This document shows, in pieces, positions 35,966 through 50,255 of a stretch of DNA of 64,000 nucleotides. A model generated the notes under the pieces. The model searched no databases. It saw nothing but the letters and a program-made list of their open reading frames with translations, and was not told the DNA's origin. The stretch is from Leucobacter chromiisoli (GTDB lineage Bacteria; Actinomycetota; Actinomycetes; Actinomycetales; Microbacteriaceae): NCBI RefSeq assembly GCF_016522505.1, contig NZ_JAEHOH010000014.1, positions 1 to 64,000 of the forward strand, read 5' to 3'. Each line of letters starts with the position of its first letter. The first letter of the stretch is position 1. The position numbers were made by a program, and so were the translations under genes.

Positions 35966-37126
35966 TCACCGGAGCGGTGCGCCGAACGGCGGTACGTGGA
36001 CCAGCGCTTCGGGCCCGAGATCCGCGACGCTCTGCGCGCCGACGAACCCCAGTGTGGTCTCGAGCTCGTCCTTGAAGATCTCGAAGGCGCTGCGCACCCC
36101 CGCTTCGCCCCCGGCCGCCAGGGCGAAGGCGAACGGCCGCCCGCCCGAGACGAGGTCGGCGCCCTGGGCGAGCATCTTCGCGATGTCGGATCCCCGCCGC
36201 ACGCCCCCGTCGACCATGACGGCCGCCCGACCGCCCACCGCCTCCGCGATGCGCGGAAGCACCTCCACCGTCGCGGGGACGGCGTCGAACTGCCGCCCGC
36301 CGTGGTTGGAGACGAACACGCCATCGGCTCCGAGATCCACCGCCATCTTCGCGTCGACCGGCGACATGACCCCCTTCACGATCAGCTTGCCCTTCCACGT
36401 CTTCCGAAGCGCCGTGAAGTGCTCCCAGCTCGCGGCCGGGTTCTCGTTCTTCATCATCCAGGGGTCCATGTCGCGCATGCGGAGCCTGCGGCCGTCGATG
36501 CGGTAGTTGCCGAAGGTGATCGGGCGCCCCGTGAGCCACCTGGCCATCCACCCCGGATGCAGCGCAGTGTTCACGACGTCGCGCAGGGGCGGCTTCGGCG
36601 GCATTGCGGTGCCGTGCCGGATGTCCCGCTCCCGGCGCTGCGAGACCGCGACGTCCCCGGCGACCACGAGGGTGTCGAGGCCCAACGCTGCGGCGCGATC
36701 CTCGAGCTGACGACTCTCGCGCTCGTCCTTCCAGAACGACATCTGGGTCCATACCCGGCCCGGAGCGCTCTCGGCGACCTCCTCCATCGCGCACGACGAC
36801 CACGCGCTGTGGATGAAGATGCTGCCGGCCGCCGCCGCGGCCCTGGCGACCGCCGGATCCGACGACGGGTGGAAGCCCGTCAGCATCCCCATGGGCGACA
36901 CGGTCATCGGGATCGCGAAGTCGGTGTCGAGCACCCTGGCCCCCAGGGCGGGTCGGCTCGCGTCGAACAGCACCCGCTCGTCCATCAGGATGGCCTCGAG
37001 CACCTGGCGGTTGCGCCGGAGCGCGAGCTCGTCGAGCACACCGCCGTCCAGAAAATCGAACACCATGGCCGGCAGCCGGCGGCGCGCGATCAGGCGCAGG
37101 TGCTCGATGCTGTAGGGCTTCTTCAT
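35966..37126 (-). CDS. FMN-dependent alpha-hydroxy-acid oxidase/dehydrogenase
   Basis: 386 residues of the LldD/glycolate-oxidase family. N-terminal FDFLDGGVLDELALRRN (near 24), the FMN-binding PMTVSPMGMLT, the Lys of IVKGVMSP (near 253) and the active-site SNHGGRQFDAVPA (His base near 277) are intact, as is the final GGVRRGSDIAKMLAQGAD. The family oxidises (S)-2-hydroxy acids to 2-oxo acids with O2, quinone or cytochrome as acceptor. It ends operon A, 44 bases after the ATPase. Substrate could be a hydroxylated acid linked to the four-carbon pathway of operon B. Confidence 0.93.
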   Translation of the reverse strand: MKKPYSIEHLRLIARRRLPAMVFDFLDGGVLDELALRRNRQVLEAILMDERVLFDASRPALGARVLDTDFAIPMTVSPMGMLTGFHPSSDPAVARAAAAAGSIFIHSAWSSCAMEEVAESAPGRVWTQMSFWKDERESRQLEDRAAALGLDTLVVAGDVAVSQRRERDIRHGTAMPPKPPLRDVVNTALHPGWMARWLTGRPITFGNYRIDGRRLRMRDMDPWMMKNENPAASWEHFTALRKTWKGKLIVKGVMSPVDAKMAVDLGADGVFVSNHGGRQFDAVPATVEVLPRIAEAVGGRAAVMVDGGVRRGSDIAKMLAQGADLVSGGRPFAFALAAGGEAGVRSAFEIFKDELETTLGFVGAQSVADLGPEALVHVPPFGAPLR

Positions 37127-37170
37127 CTCTGCTCTCTTCTCTACTGTCTCTACTCGTCGGGCCGGTCGCT

Positions 37171-37934
<764 letters not shown>

Positions 37935-37938
<4 letters not shown>

Positions 37939-38903
37939 CGCAGACCCCCTCCCCTCTGCGGAACCACGATCGAGGCGGTCAGCTCGCCCGGCTCCTGCTC
38001 GGCGTCCACCACCGGCGCCCCCTGCTGGGCGCGACCCGTGTGCCCGCGGTTGAAGTGACGCTCAATGAGCCACTGGATCGCCGACAGGATGCTGGTCACG
38101 ATGAGGTACCAGAGGCTCGCCGAGATGAGCAGCGGGATCGTCTTGTAGTTCGCGCTGTACACGAGCTGCGCCGAGTAGAGCAGATCCGGGAACGCGAGCA
38201 CGCTGACGAGCGAGGTGGTCTTGAGCATGTTGATCGTCTCGTTGCCCGTGGTGGGCACGATGATCCGCATCGCCTGGGGAAGCACGATCTTGAAGAACAC
38301 GTTCCCCGGCCGCATGCCGAGTGCGCTGGCGGCCTCGGTCTGCCCCTTGTCGACGCTCAGCAGGCCCGACCGGACGATCTCGGCCATGTACGCGGCCTCG
38401 TTGAGGCCGAGACCGAGGATCGCCGCGACGAAGGGGGTGATCACAACGTTCGCGTCGAGCGACACCCAGGGGTCGAGGAAGGGGATCCCGAACTCGATGC
38501 GCGGATAGAGCGCGGCGATGAAGCCCCAGAAGAGCAGCTGGACGAACACCGGCGTGCCCCGGAACACCCAGAGATAGGCCTGCGCGACCGTCTTGAAGAA
38601 CGGGTTCTTCGACATGTTCATGACCGCGACCAGCACGCCCAGCACCAGGCCGATGAGCATCGCCACGACGGTCAGCCACAGCGTGGCCAGCAGTCCCGTG
38701 AACAGCTTCTCCGATGCGAACCAGCCCCAGACGACCTCCCACTCGAAGCGGGAGTTCGTCCAGAGGGAGTAGATCACGCCGGCGAGGAGCACGCAGAGGG
38801 CGAGGACGCCCGCGACGACTCCGAGGTGGCGTCTGGGCGGCCCCGCCTTCAGCAGCTCGAGCTCGGCTGCGGAGTACTCCCTCCGCGCTCTCCTGTCGCT
38901 CAT
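37935..38903 (-). CDS. Polar amino-acid ABC transporter, permease (system 1)
   Basis: 322 residues, HisM/GlnP type. About five membrane segments; EAA loop [20 protein letters not shown] near 190; [19 protein letters not shown] near 110. A 35-residue basic N-terminus and a 45-residue hydrophilic C-terminal tail frame the membrane part. I use the ATG at 38,901-38,903 ([11 protein letters not shown]), 11 bases after the binding-protein stop. Confidence 0.94.
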
Positions 38904-38914
38904 GCCTTCGCCCC

Positions 38915-39832
38915 CTACGCCTCGACGTTGATCGTGAACTCGTCGACCATGTTCGCGCTCAGGCCCCAGTGCTCGAAGGCGGCCTCGTAGACCCCCTGCT
39001 CCTTGAGCGATTCGAGCGCGGCCTGCACGGCGGCGTCGAGGCCGTTGCCCTTCTTCGAGCCGATGCCGACGATGCCGACGTTGACCTCTTCGGCGACCTC
39101 GAGCTGATCCGATTCGTTGGCGGCGTAGTTGCCGGCGGGCCCGTCGATCAGGAAGGCCTCGATGCGATTCGCCTGCAGCGCGAGCACCGGCCCCTGCATG
39201 TCGGGGTAGGTCGAGACGTCGAGCGCGGGTTCGCCTGCGGCCGCGCAGGCCTCGTCGAGGCCGGGGACCACTTCGAGCTGCTGCCAGGATCCCTTGAGGG
39301 CGCCCACCTTGTGGCCGCATAGCGAGTCGATCGAGAGATCCTCCGGATTGCCCGCCGCGACGCCGAGCGCGTCGCCGGCCTGCGCGTAGGTGACGAAGTC
39401 GAGCACCTCCATGCGCTCCGCGGTCGGCGACATCTGCGCGATGGAGAGGTCGAACTTGTCGGCAGCGATGCCGGGGATGATGCCGTCGAACGTGGTGGGC
39501 TGCACGACGACCTCGACGCCCAGCGCCTGGCCGAGCGCGACTGCGAGGTCGGCGTCGAGGCCGACCACGTCGTCGCTCCCCGCCTCGACGTAGTGCATCG
39601 GCGGCGCGCCGGTGTCCATCGCCGCGACGATCTTCCCCTTCGAGCGGATCTCATCGGGGATCAGCTCGTTGGCCTCGGTGGACATCTCGGCCTCGGGCAG
39701 CGCCTCGGCCGGTGCCGAGTCGGACTTCTCCGAGCCCTTGCCGGCATCGGGGTTGCTGCAGGCGGTCATCCCGAGCAGGGCTGCGGGGAGGAGCAGCAGC
39801 GCCAGGGCGCGTGCGCGCTTGGTGCTGTTCAT
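38915..39832 (-). CDS. Polar amino-acid ABC transporter, substrate-binding lipoprotein (system 1)
   Basis: 305 residues, SBP_bac_3 fold. The start at 39,832 (MNSTKRARAL) has GGAG seven bases upstream, better than an ATG four codons earlier. The signal ends LLGMTAC, giving lipidated Cys25. Mature motifs: GAPPMHYVEAGSDDVVGLDAD, shown here only by its core VVGLDADLAVALGQALG, and LSIAQMSPTAERMEVLDF. It is only distantly similar to the system 2 receptor, so the two may bind different ligands. Confidence 0.93.
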   Translation of the reverse strand: MNSTKRARALALLLLPAALLGMTACSNPDAGKGSEKSDSAPAEALPEAEMSTEANELIPDEIRSKGKIVAAMDTGAPPMHYVEAGSDDVVGLDADLAVALGQALGVEVVVQPTTFDGIIPGIAADKFDLSIAQMSPTAERMEVLDFVTYAQAGDALGVAAGNPEDLSIDSLCGHKVGALKGSWQQLEVVPGLDEACAAAGEPALDVSTYPDMQGPVLALQANRIEAFLIDGPAGNYAANESDQLEVAEEVNVGIVGIGSKKGNGLDAAVQAALESLKEQGVYEAAFEHWGLSANMVDEFTINVEA

Positions 39833-39863
39833 GATGTTCTCCATTGATGCTTCATGGTTCGGA

Positions 39864-40826
39864 TTACGGTTCGTTCGATGCGGTGGCGAGGGCCGAGCTC
39901 AGCTTGCCGAGCGCCTCGCGGAGGGTGCCCTCGGCGAACGCCTGGCCCCACGCCGCGCTGTGCGGCGTCTGCACGAGACCCGTGACGCTCTCGTGCGGAG
40001 CGGGCCTCGGCTCGCCCTCGAAGACGTCGAGCACCAGGTGGCGGATCTCCCCCCGCCCGAGCGCTTCGAGGGCCGCACGCTCATCGACCACGCCACCGCG
40101 GCTGACCGCGACGAGGGAGGCGTGGTCCTGCATGAGCGCGATCTCCGACTCCCCCAGCAACGCCGGGGAGCCGGCTCTCGGCGGAGACAGCACGACGACG
40201 GCGTCGGAGGCCGCGAGCAGCTCGGAGAGCGGCACCCGCCCGCCGGGCTTGACGCCGAGCTCGGCATCGGCAGCGGCCCGCGAGAAGAACCGCGGCTCGA
40301 CCCCGAGCGCCGCGAGCGAGGCTGCGGCGCGCCGGGCGATCCGCCCCACGCCGACGAAGCCGACGGCCGTCCCCGAGACGCCGCGAGCCCTCCGCAGGTC
40401 GTAGCGGCTCTCCCACCCCTCCCGCTCGAAGCGGGCGGGCTTCTCCGGAAGGTCGAGCAGGCAGTTGAGCACCTGGGCCACGACCATGCCAGCCATCTCG
40501 ACGCACACGGTCGACGGGGCGTTGTCGACCGCTACGCCTCGCTCGGCACAGGCGTCGACGTCGACCGTGTCCATTCCGGATCCGAAGCGCGCGACGGCTG
40601 CGAGGGAGGGGAACCTCTCGAGCTCCTCGGCTCCCAGCGGGTCGCTGCTCAGCAGCAGTCCGCGGATCCTGCCGGCGAGCTCGGGATCCCCGTTCGTCTC
40701 GCTCAGGCGGTGCAGCCGCATTCCGGACTCGGTCGCCTCACGCGCGGCGAAGGCGGACCATCCTCCCGAACAGCGGAACCGCAGCAGATCGTCCGAGATC
40801 GCCACGGGTACCGACTGCATCTTCAT
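39864..40826 (-). CDS. D-2-hydroxyacid dehydrogenase (phosphoglycerate-dehydrogenase family)
   Basis: 320 residues from ATG 40,824-40,826 (GAGGATCG upstream). The NAD domain has VGFVGVGRIARRAA (near 150) and the family catalytic residues are visible: Arg in SRGGVVDERAAL, Glu in VFEGEP and His in TPHSAAWGQ. It reduces 2-oxo acids to D-2-hydroxy acids or the reverse. First gene of operon A (40,826 to 35,966). Together with the FMN 2-hydroxyacid oxidase at the end of the operon, it could interconvert a 2-hydroxy and a 2-oxo acid. Confidence 0.9.
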   Translation of the reverse strand: MKMQSVPVAISDDLLRFRCSGGWSAFAAREATESGMRLHRLSETNGDPELAGRIRGLLLSSDPLGAEELERFPSLAAVARFGSGMDTVDVDACAERGVAVDNAPSTVCVEMAGMVVAQVLNCLLDLPEKPARFEREGWESRYDLRRARGVSGTAVGFVGVGRIARRAAASLAALGVEPRFFSRAAADAELGVKPGGRVPLSELLAASDAVVVLSPPRAGSPALLGESEIALMQDHASLVAVSRGGVVDERAALEALGRGEIRHLVLDVFEGEPRPAPHESVTGLVQTPHSAAWGQAFAEGTLREALGKLSSALATASNEP

Positions 40827-40898
40827 CGATCCTCGCCTTCGGAGTCCGGAGGGCTCGGCGCCCCGCCTCATCGAACTCTAGCACCGATGGAGGAACGA

Positions 40899-40908
40899 TC
40901 CTATAGAA
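40899..40908. promoter_or_regulatory. Probable GntR/FCD operator before operon A
   Basis: TCCTATAGAA in the larger near-palindrome GATCCTATAGAATC (40,897-40,910), 73 bases before the dehydrogenase start and 31 bases after the stop of the regulator gene. A minus-strand TTGACG immediately upstream (40,911-40,916) may be the -35 box. Confidence 0.75.
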
Positions 40909-40939
40909 TCGTCAAGATAGTTTTCAGGCGATTCTCGTG

Positions 40940-41647
40940 TCACTCCCCCGGAGGTTCTCCGTGCAGGGCCTCGGTCTCCGGCCCTGAACCGTCGGCGACG
41001 GTCCGCTCGCGCACCGCCACGAGGTGGGCGATCATGTGCGCCTCTGCGGCGACCGCATCGCCCTTGCGGAGCGCGTTGAGCACCGCGGTGTGCTCCGCGA
41101 TCGCCTGATTGCCGTCGGACACCCCGGTCGCCCCGAACTGCCGGAACCGCTGCACGAGCCCGCCGAGCGCGTTGTAGGAGGCGAGCAGGTAGTCATTGCC
41201 GGCACCCTCCGCGATGAGGTGGTGGAACTTCTCGTCCGCCTCGAAGTACTGCCGGTAGTCGGAGAAGGAAGGACCGACGGGAGCCGAGCGCTGCTGCTCG
41301 AGCGAGGCCTCCAGCTCGGTCAGCAGCTCATCGGAGATCCGCGCCGCGACGAGGCGGGCGTTGACGGGCTCGATGACGAGCCTCGCATCCATGAGGTCGC
41401 GATACTCCTGCTCGGTGGGCAGCGGCGCGACGGTGTATCCGCGCAGCGCCACGCGCTTGACGATCCCGGTGGACTCGAGGCGCGCCATGGCCTCGCGCAC
41501 GGGCGTCGCCGAGACCCCGAAGTCTCGCGAGACCTGCTCGATGCCGATCGCCTGGCCCGGCTCGTAGGCCGAGTCCAGGAGCGCCTCGAGCAGCGCGGCG
41601 TACACCTGGTCGGCGAGCACCTCTCGCCCGATGGAGTGCTTCGCCAT
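40940..41647 (-). CDS. GntR-family regulator, FadR/FCD subgroup (locus regulator)
   Basis: 235 residues. Residues ~5-75 form the winged helix-turn-helix (GVSATPVREAMARLESTG is the recognition part); ~80-225 the all-helical FCD ligand domain with the metal-binding Asp/His positions (YFEADEKFHHLIAEG, AEAHMIAHL). FCD regulators sense small organic acids, often the pathway substrate or product. The gene has the palindrome TCCTATAGGA about 100 bases before its ATG, and the same sequence is before operons A and B, which indicates autoregulation and control of both. Confidence 0.93.
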   Translation of the reverse strand: MAKHSIGREVLADQVYAALLEALLDSAYEPGQAIGIEQVSRDFGVSATPVREAMARLESTGIVKRVALRGYTVAPLPTEQEYRDLMDARLVIEPVNARLVAARISDELLTELEASLEQQRSAPVGPSFSDYRQYFEADEKFHHLIAEGAGNDYLLASYNALGGLVQRFRQFGATGVSDGNQAIAEHTAVLNALRKGDAVAAEAHMIAHLVAVRERTVADGSGPETEALHGEPPGE

Positions 41648-41743
41648 TCGCGCCACCCCTCTCTCGATCCTGAGCCGACCCCATGGATTCGCTGCCAGAA
41701 TCCTAAACCAGAAACCCTCGTCACCCCGTAACGGCAGGCGGGA

Positions 41744-41753
41744 TCCTATAGGA
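41744..41753. promoter_or_regulatory. Probable autoregulatory GntR/FCD operator
   Basis: TCCTATAGGA, a perfect ten-base palindrome inside GATCCTATAGGAAATC, about 97 bases before the regulator start. The best of the three copies and so the likely reference site. Confidence 0.75.
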
Positions 41754-41796
41754 AATCGGGAAAAGTGGCCCTGCGGAGCGCCCGAGACGCGGACGA

Positions 41797-41820
41797 GGCG
41801 CCCACCCGAAGGTGGACGCC
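41797..41820 (-). terminator. Hairpin terminator after rpoC
   Basis: GGCGCCCACC (41,797-41,806) pairs with GGTGGACGCC (41,811-41,820) with one wobble. On the minus strand the loop is TTCG, a very stable tetraloop. It begins 27 bases after the rpoC stop. Confidence 0.75.
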
Positions 41821-41846
41821 CCGCGATCCGGAACCGCAGCTCTGGA

Positions 41847-45740
<3,894 letters not shown>

Positions 45741-45780
45741 TGGTTCTCCTTGGTCGATTCTGTAAGTCTGGTGATCCGGC

Positions 45781-48700
45781 TCAGATCTCGTCGATCGACG
45801 AGGACTCGAAGCGGGTGGACAGGTTGATGCCGAGCTCTTCCGCGGTGCGGTGCGCCTCGTCGTCGTTGTCGCGCAGGTTGACGGCGTTGCCGTCGGCACC
45901 CAGCACCTCGACGTTCAGGCAGAGCGACTGCATCTCCTTCATGAGCACGCGGAACGACTCGGGCACGCCGGGCTCCGGGATGTTCTCGCCGCGCACGATC
46001 GCCTCGTACACCTTCACGCGGCCGAGGATGTCGTCCGACTTGACGGTGAGCAGCTCCTGCAGCGCGTATGCGGCGCCGTAGGCCTCGAGCGCCCACACCT
46101 CCATCTCACCGAAGCGCTGGCCGCCGAACTGGGCCTTACCGCCGAGCGGCTGCTGGGTGATCATCGAGTAGGGGCCCGTCGAGCGCGCGTGGATCTTGTC
46201 GTCCACGAGGTGGTGCAGCTTCAGGATGTACATGTAGCCGACCGAAATCGGGTACGGGAAGGGCTCGCCCGAGCGGCCGTCGAAGAGACGAGTCTTGCCG
46301 CTCGAGTCGATCAGACGCTCGCCGTCACGGGTGAGCAGCGTCGAGTCGAGGAGCCCGGCGATCTCGGCCTCGGACGCGCCGTCGAACACGGGGGTCGCGA
46401 CCTTGGTGTTCGGGGCGGCCTCGAGGGCCTCCTGCGAGAGCTTCGACGCCCACTCCTGCGCACCGTCGACCTTCCAGCCCTGCTTGGCGATCCAGCCGAG
46501 GTGGATCTCCAGCACCTGGCCGAAGTTCATACGGCCCGGGATGCCGAGCGGGTTCAGGATCACGTCGACCGGGGTGCCGTCGGCCAGGAACGGCATGTCC
46601 TCGACGGGCAGGATCTTCGAGATGACGCCCTTGTTGCCGTGGCGGCCGGCGAGCTTGTCGCCCTCGGTGATCTTGCGCTTCTGGGCGATGTAGACCACGA
46701 CGCGCTGGTTGACGCCCGAGCCGAGCTCGTCGTCGTTGTCGTTCTCCGCGTCGAACACCTTGACGGCGGTGACCGTGCCCGAGACGCCGTGCGGCACCTT
46801 GAGCGAGGTGTCGCGCACCTCGCGGCTCTTCTCGTTGAAGATCGCGCGGAGCAGGCGCTCCTCGGCGGACAGCTCGGTCTCGCCCTTCGGGGTCACCTTG
46901 CCGACGAGGATGTCGCCGGGCTCGACCTCGGCGCCGATCCGGATGATGCCGCGCTCGTCGAGATCCTTCAGGGCCTCCATGCTGGCGTTGGGGAGGTCGC
47001 GGGTGATCTCCTCCTTGCCGAGCTTGGTGTCGCGGGCGTCGACGTCGTACTCCTCGATGTGGATCGAGGAGAGGGTGTCGTCCTTCACCAGGTTCTGGCT
47101 CAGGATGATCGCGTCCTCGTAGTTGTGGCCCTCCCACGACATGAACGCGACGAGCAGGTTCTTGCCGAGCGCGAGCTCGCCGTTCTCGGTCGCGGGGCCG
47201 TCGGCGATGACCTCGCCGGCCTCGATCCGCTCCCCCGCCTTGACGATGACGCGGTGGTTGTAGTTCGTGCCCTGGTTCGAGCGGTCGAACTTGCGCATGT
47301 AGTAGCTCTTGCGGGTGCCGTCGTCGTTCTGGAGCGTGACGAAGTCCGCCGAGACCTCCTCGATGACGCCCGACTTCTCGGCCACGACCACGTCGCCCGC
47401 GTCGATGGCCGCGTAGCCCTCCATGCCGGTACCGACGACGGGGCTCTCGCTGCGCACGAGCGGCACGGCCTGGCGCTGCATGTTGGCGCCCATGAGGGCG
47501 CGGTTCGCATCGTCGTGCTCGAGGAACGGGATGAGCGAGGTCGCCACCGACACCATCTGGCGCGGGGAGACGTCCATGTACTCGACCGATCCGGCGGCGA
47601 CGAGCTGCACCTCCGAGCCGCGGGGGCGCGCGAGCACCTGCTCCTCGGCGAAGTGGCCGTCGCTCGTGAGCGGCGCGCCCGCCTGCGCGATGAGGAACTC
47701 GTCCTCCTCGTGTGCGGTGAGGTAGTCGACCTGGTCGGTCACCTTGCCGTCGATGACGCGGCGGTACGGGGTCTCGATGAAGCCGAAGGCGTTGATGCGC
47801 GCGAAGGTCGCGAGCGCGCCGATCAGGCCGATGTTCGGGCCCTCAGGGGTCTCGATGGGGCACATGCGGCCGTAGTGCGACGGGTGCACGTCTCGCACCT
47901 CGACGCCGGCGCGGTCGCGCGAGAGGCCGCCGGGGCCGAGCGCGGAGAGGCGGCGCTTGTTGGTCAGACCCGCGAGCGGGTTGTTCTGATCCATGAACTG
48001 CGAGAGCTGCGAGGTGCCGAAGAACTCCTTGATCGCCGCCAGCACGGGGCGGGTGTTGATCAGGGTGTTCGGGGTGATCGCCTCGATGTCCTGGGTGGTC
48101 ATGCGCTCGCGCACGACGCGCTCCATGCGGCTGAGGCCGGTGCGCACCTGGTTCTGGATCAGCTCGCCCACCGCGCGGATGCGGCGGTTGCCGAAGTGAT
48201 CGATGTCGTCGGTGTCGAGACGCACGTCGATGGGCTCGCCGTCGCGGACGCCCGGAAGGGTCTCGGTGCCGGCGTGCAGTCCGACGAGGTACTTGATCGT
48301 CGCGACGATGTCCTCGAGCGACAGCACCGAGTCGGTGATCGGCGCGTCGATGCCGAGCTTGCGGTTGATCTTGTAGCGGCCGACCTTGGCCAGGTCGTAG
48401 CGCTTCGGGTTGAAGTAGCTGTTGTCGAGCAGGGCGCGCGCCGCCTCGATGGCCACCTGCTCGCCCGGACGCTGCTTGCGGTAGATGTCCTTGAGCGCCT
48501 CCTCCTGGGTGAGGATGCCGTCCTTCTCGAGGGTGAGCGCGATCGACTCGTAGCCGGCGAACTCCTCGAGGATCTCCTCGCTCGTCATGCCGAGCGCCTT
48601 GAGGAACACGGTGACGGACTGCTTGCGCTTGCGGTCGATGCGGACGCCGACCTGGTCGCGCTTGTCGACCTCGAACTCGAGCCACGCGCCGCGGCTCGGG

Positions 48701-49278
48701 ATCACGCGGGCGGTGAAGACGTCCTTGTCGCTCGTCTTCTCCTGGGCGCGCTCGAAGTACACGCCGGGGCTGCGGACGAGCTGCGACACGATGACGCGCT
48801 CGGTGCCGTTGATGATGAAGGTGCCCTTGTCGGTCATGATGGGGAAGTCGCCCATGTAGACCGTCTGGCTCTTCAGCACCTGGGTCTCGGTGTTGTAGAA
48901 CGCCGCCTCGACGTAGAGGGGGGCGGCGTAGGTCTTGCCGCGCTCCTTGCACTCCTCGATGGAGAACTTCTGCTCGTCCAGGATCGGGTTCTCGAACGAC
49001 AGCTGCATCGTGCCGGCGTTGTCCTCGATCGGCGAGATCTCGTCGAAGATCTCCTCGAGGCCGCTCTTCAGGGCGATGTCGTCGCGCCCCTCGGCCTGTG
49101 CCTGGACGACGCGCTCCTTCCACGCGTCGTTGCCGACGAGCCAGTCGAAGCTCTCGAGCTGCAGCGCCAGAAGGTTCGGCACCGACAGCGTGTCGGAAAT
49201 CTTGGCGAAGGAGAGTCGCGAGTGGTTGCGACCGTTCTTCGGTGAAATGGTGGAAGATGCGTTGGGCGCAGCAGCCAA
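45781..49278 (-). CDS. rpoB: DNA-directed RNA polymerase subunit beta
   Basis: 1165 residues, with a TTG start (49,276-49,278) preceded by GGAGG at a spacing of eight. The rifampicin region reads [20 protein letters not shown] followed by [14 protein letters not shown]; the residue aligned with E. coli His526 is Asn (codon 47,959-47,961). The catalytic region [20 protein letters not shown] and the C-terminal sigma- and beta'-contacting parts are intact. A 276-base divergent gap separates it from the PAP2 gene and holds the likely promoter. Confidence 0.98.
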   Translation of the reverse strand: MAAAPNASSTISPKNGRNHSRLSFAKISDTLSVPNLLALQLESFDWLVGNDAWKERVVQAQAEGRDDIALKSGLEEIFDEISPIEDNAGTMQLSFENPILDEQKFSIEECKERGKTYAAPLYVEAAFYNTETQVLKSQTVYMGDFPIMTDKGTFIINGTERVIVSQLVRSPGVYFERAQEKTSDKDVFTARVIPSRGAWLEFEVDKRDQVGVRIDRKRKQSVTVFLKALGMTSEEILEEFAGYESIALTLEKDGILTQEEALKDIYRKQRPGEQVAIEAARALLDNSYFNPKRYDLAKVGRYKINRKLGIDAPITDSVLSLEDIVATIKYLVGLHAGTETLPGVRDGEPIDVRLDTDDIDHFGNRRIRAVGELIQNQVRTGLSRMERVVRERMTTQDIEAITPNTLINTRPVLAAIKEFFGTSQLSQFMDQNNPLAGLTNKRRLSALGPGGLSRDRAGVEVRDVHPSHYGRMCPIETPEGPNIGLIGALATFARINAFGFIETPYRRVIDGKVTDQVDYLTAHEEDEFLIAQAGAPLTSDGHFAEEQVLARPRGSEVQLVAAGSVEYMDVSPRQMVSVATSLIPFLEHDDANRALMGANMQRQAVPLVRSESPVVGTGMEGYAAIDAGDVVVAEKSGVIEEVSADFVTLQNDDGTRKSYYMRKFDRSNQGTNYNHRVIVKAGERIEAGEVIADGPATENGELALGKNLLVAFMSWEGHNYEDAIILSQNLVKDDTLSSIHIEEYDVDARDTKLGKEEITRDLPNASMEALKDLDERGIIRIGAEVEPGDILVGKVTPKGETELSAEERLLRAIFNEKSREVRDTSLKVPHGVSGTVTAVKVFDAENDNDDELGSGVNQRVVVYIAQKRKITEGDKLAGRHGNKGVISKILPVEDMPFLADGTPVDVILNPLGIPGRMNFGQVLEIHLGWIAKQGWKVDGAQEWASKLSQEALEAAPNTKVATPVFDGASEAEIAGLLDSTLLTRDGERLIDSSGKTRLFDGRSGEPFPYPISVGYMYILKLHHLVDDKIHARSTGPYSMITQQPLGGKAQFGGQRFGEMEVWALEAYGAAYALQELLTVKSDDILGRVKVYEAIVRGENIPEPGVPESFRVLMKEMQSLCLNVEVLGADGNAVNLRDNDDEAHRTAEELGINLSTRFESSSIDEI

Positions 49279-49432
49279 GGAAACTACCTCCGTGGGCCCC
49301 GTCGGGCCGGTTGACCTGGTCTTGCGGTGAGTTGCTTCGGATCACGTGGGCGGGGCGTATCTGCGCTCTCGCGCCAGCTCCCGGGGCCGACCACTATATG
49401 AAGGCATACTGGTGTCCGTAGTGCAACTATCA

Positions 49433-49461
49433 ACTGTAACCCATCCTGTACCGCCTGTCCA
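49433..49461 (-). promoter_or_regulatory. Candidate rpoBC promoter
   Basis: Minus-strand TGGACA (49,456-49,461) and TACAGT (49,433-49,438) are 17 bases apart. The start of transcription would be near 49,426, giving a leader of about 150 bases. The rest of 49,279-49,549 has no gene. Confidence 0.5.
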
Positions 49462-49542
49462 GCGCGATATCTGCGATCTTGCTGGGCGTGTCCCGAACGC
49501 GTCGGAGCGGTGATCGTACCGGTTCCTCCGATCCCGGTCTCC

Positions 49543-49548
49543 TAGTCT
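49543..49548 (+). promoter_or_regulatory. -10 box for a leaderless PAP2 transcript
   Basis: TAGTCT, with seven bases to the ATG at 49,556. No ribosome-binding site is present before the ATG. A good -35 box is not visible. Confidence 0.5.
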
Positions 49549-49555
49549 GGTGGCC

Positions 49556-50245
49556 ATGTCGAGTCGACCGCCCGCGGGGCCGCCCCGCTCCGCCCGCGCC
49601 GCCGCCCTGCCCGGCGCGGCGATCGGCGTCGCCACCCTCGCCCTGCTCGCGGTCGTCGCGTTCGGGGTCTGGCTGCGGTTCGTCGACCGCGCCCCGCTGC
49701 CGGTCGACCTGTGGTGGCACGACCTGCTGCAGCTGGATCGCGGCACCCCCGCGTTCGCGATCGCGGTGTTCCTCGCCGACGTCGGCGGCGGCGTCGGAGC
49801 CGCCGCCTGCACCGCGATCGCCGCGGCGGCGCTGCTCGCGCTCCGGCGGCCCCGCGACGCGGCCGCCGTCGCCACGGCGATGTTCGCGGGGGTGCTCTGC
49901 TCGGAGCTCGCGAAGGCCCTGATCGCGCGTCCCCGTCCCTGGGATCCGCTCTACCACGCCTCGGGGTACTCCTATCCCTCCGGCCACTCCATGGGGGCCG
50001 CGGCGCTCGCGCTGTCCGTGCTCCTCGTCGTCGCGGGATCCGGGAGCGTGCACCGCGGGGTCGCGCGGGCGGTCGGCATCGCCGCGACGTGCTGGATCCT
50101 GCTCATGATGTGGAGCCGGGCCGCGCTGCACGTGCACTGGCTCACGGACACCCTCGCGGGCGCGCTGCTCGGGATCGCCGTCGCCGTCCTGGCGCGCCGG
50201 TTCTGGCTGGCCGCACCGGCCGGCGATGTCGGCGGTCGCGCGTAG
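49556..50245 (+). CDS. PAP2-family membrane phosphatase
   Basis: 229 residues with about six hydrophobic segments. The three phosphatase motifs are present: KALIARPRP (near 120), PSGHSMGAA (near 142) and SRAALHVHWLTD (near 185). Members dephosphorylate isoprenyl or phosphatidyl phosphates, for example undecaprenyl diphosphate; the substrate is not clear here. I choose ATG 49,556 because TAGTCT (49,543-49,548) ends seven bases earlier, so transcript and translation starts coincide; a GTG two codons upstream is an alternative. Confidence 0.88.
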   Translation: MSSRPPAGPPRSARAAALPGAAIGVATLALLAVVAFGVWLRFVDRAPLPVDLWWHDLLQLDRGTPAFAIAVFLADVGGGVGAAACTAIAAAALLALRRPRDAAAVATAMFAGVLCSELAKALIARPRPWDPLYHASGYSYPSGHSMGAAALALSVLLVVAGSGSVHRGVARAVGIAATCWILLMMWSRAALHVHWLTDTLAGALLGIAVAVLARRFWLAAPAGDVGGRA

Positions 50246-50248
50246 GCT
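50243..50248 (+). promoter_or_regulatory. -10 box for a leaderless mycoredoxin transcript
   Basis: TAGGCT, seven bases before the ATG at 50,256, located at the very end of the PAP2 gene. No Shine-Dalgarno sequence precedes the ATG. Same layout as the PAP2 gene 700 bases upstream. Confidence 0.55.
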
Positions 50249-50255
50249 TGCTGGC

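Noticed and set aside
45850..49245. Open frame of more than 1100 codons antisense to rpoB
   Set aside because: Same cause; rpoB on the minus strand is certain.
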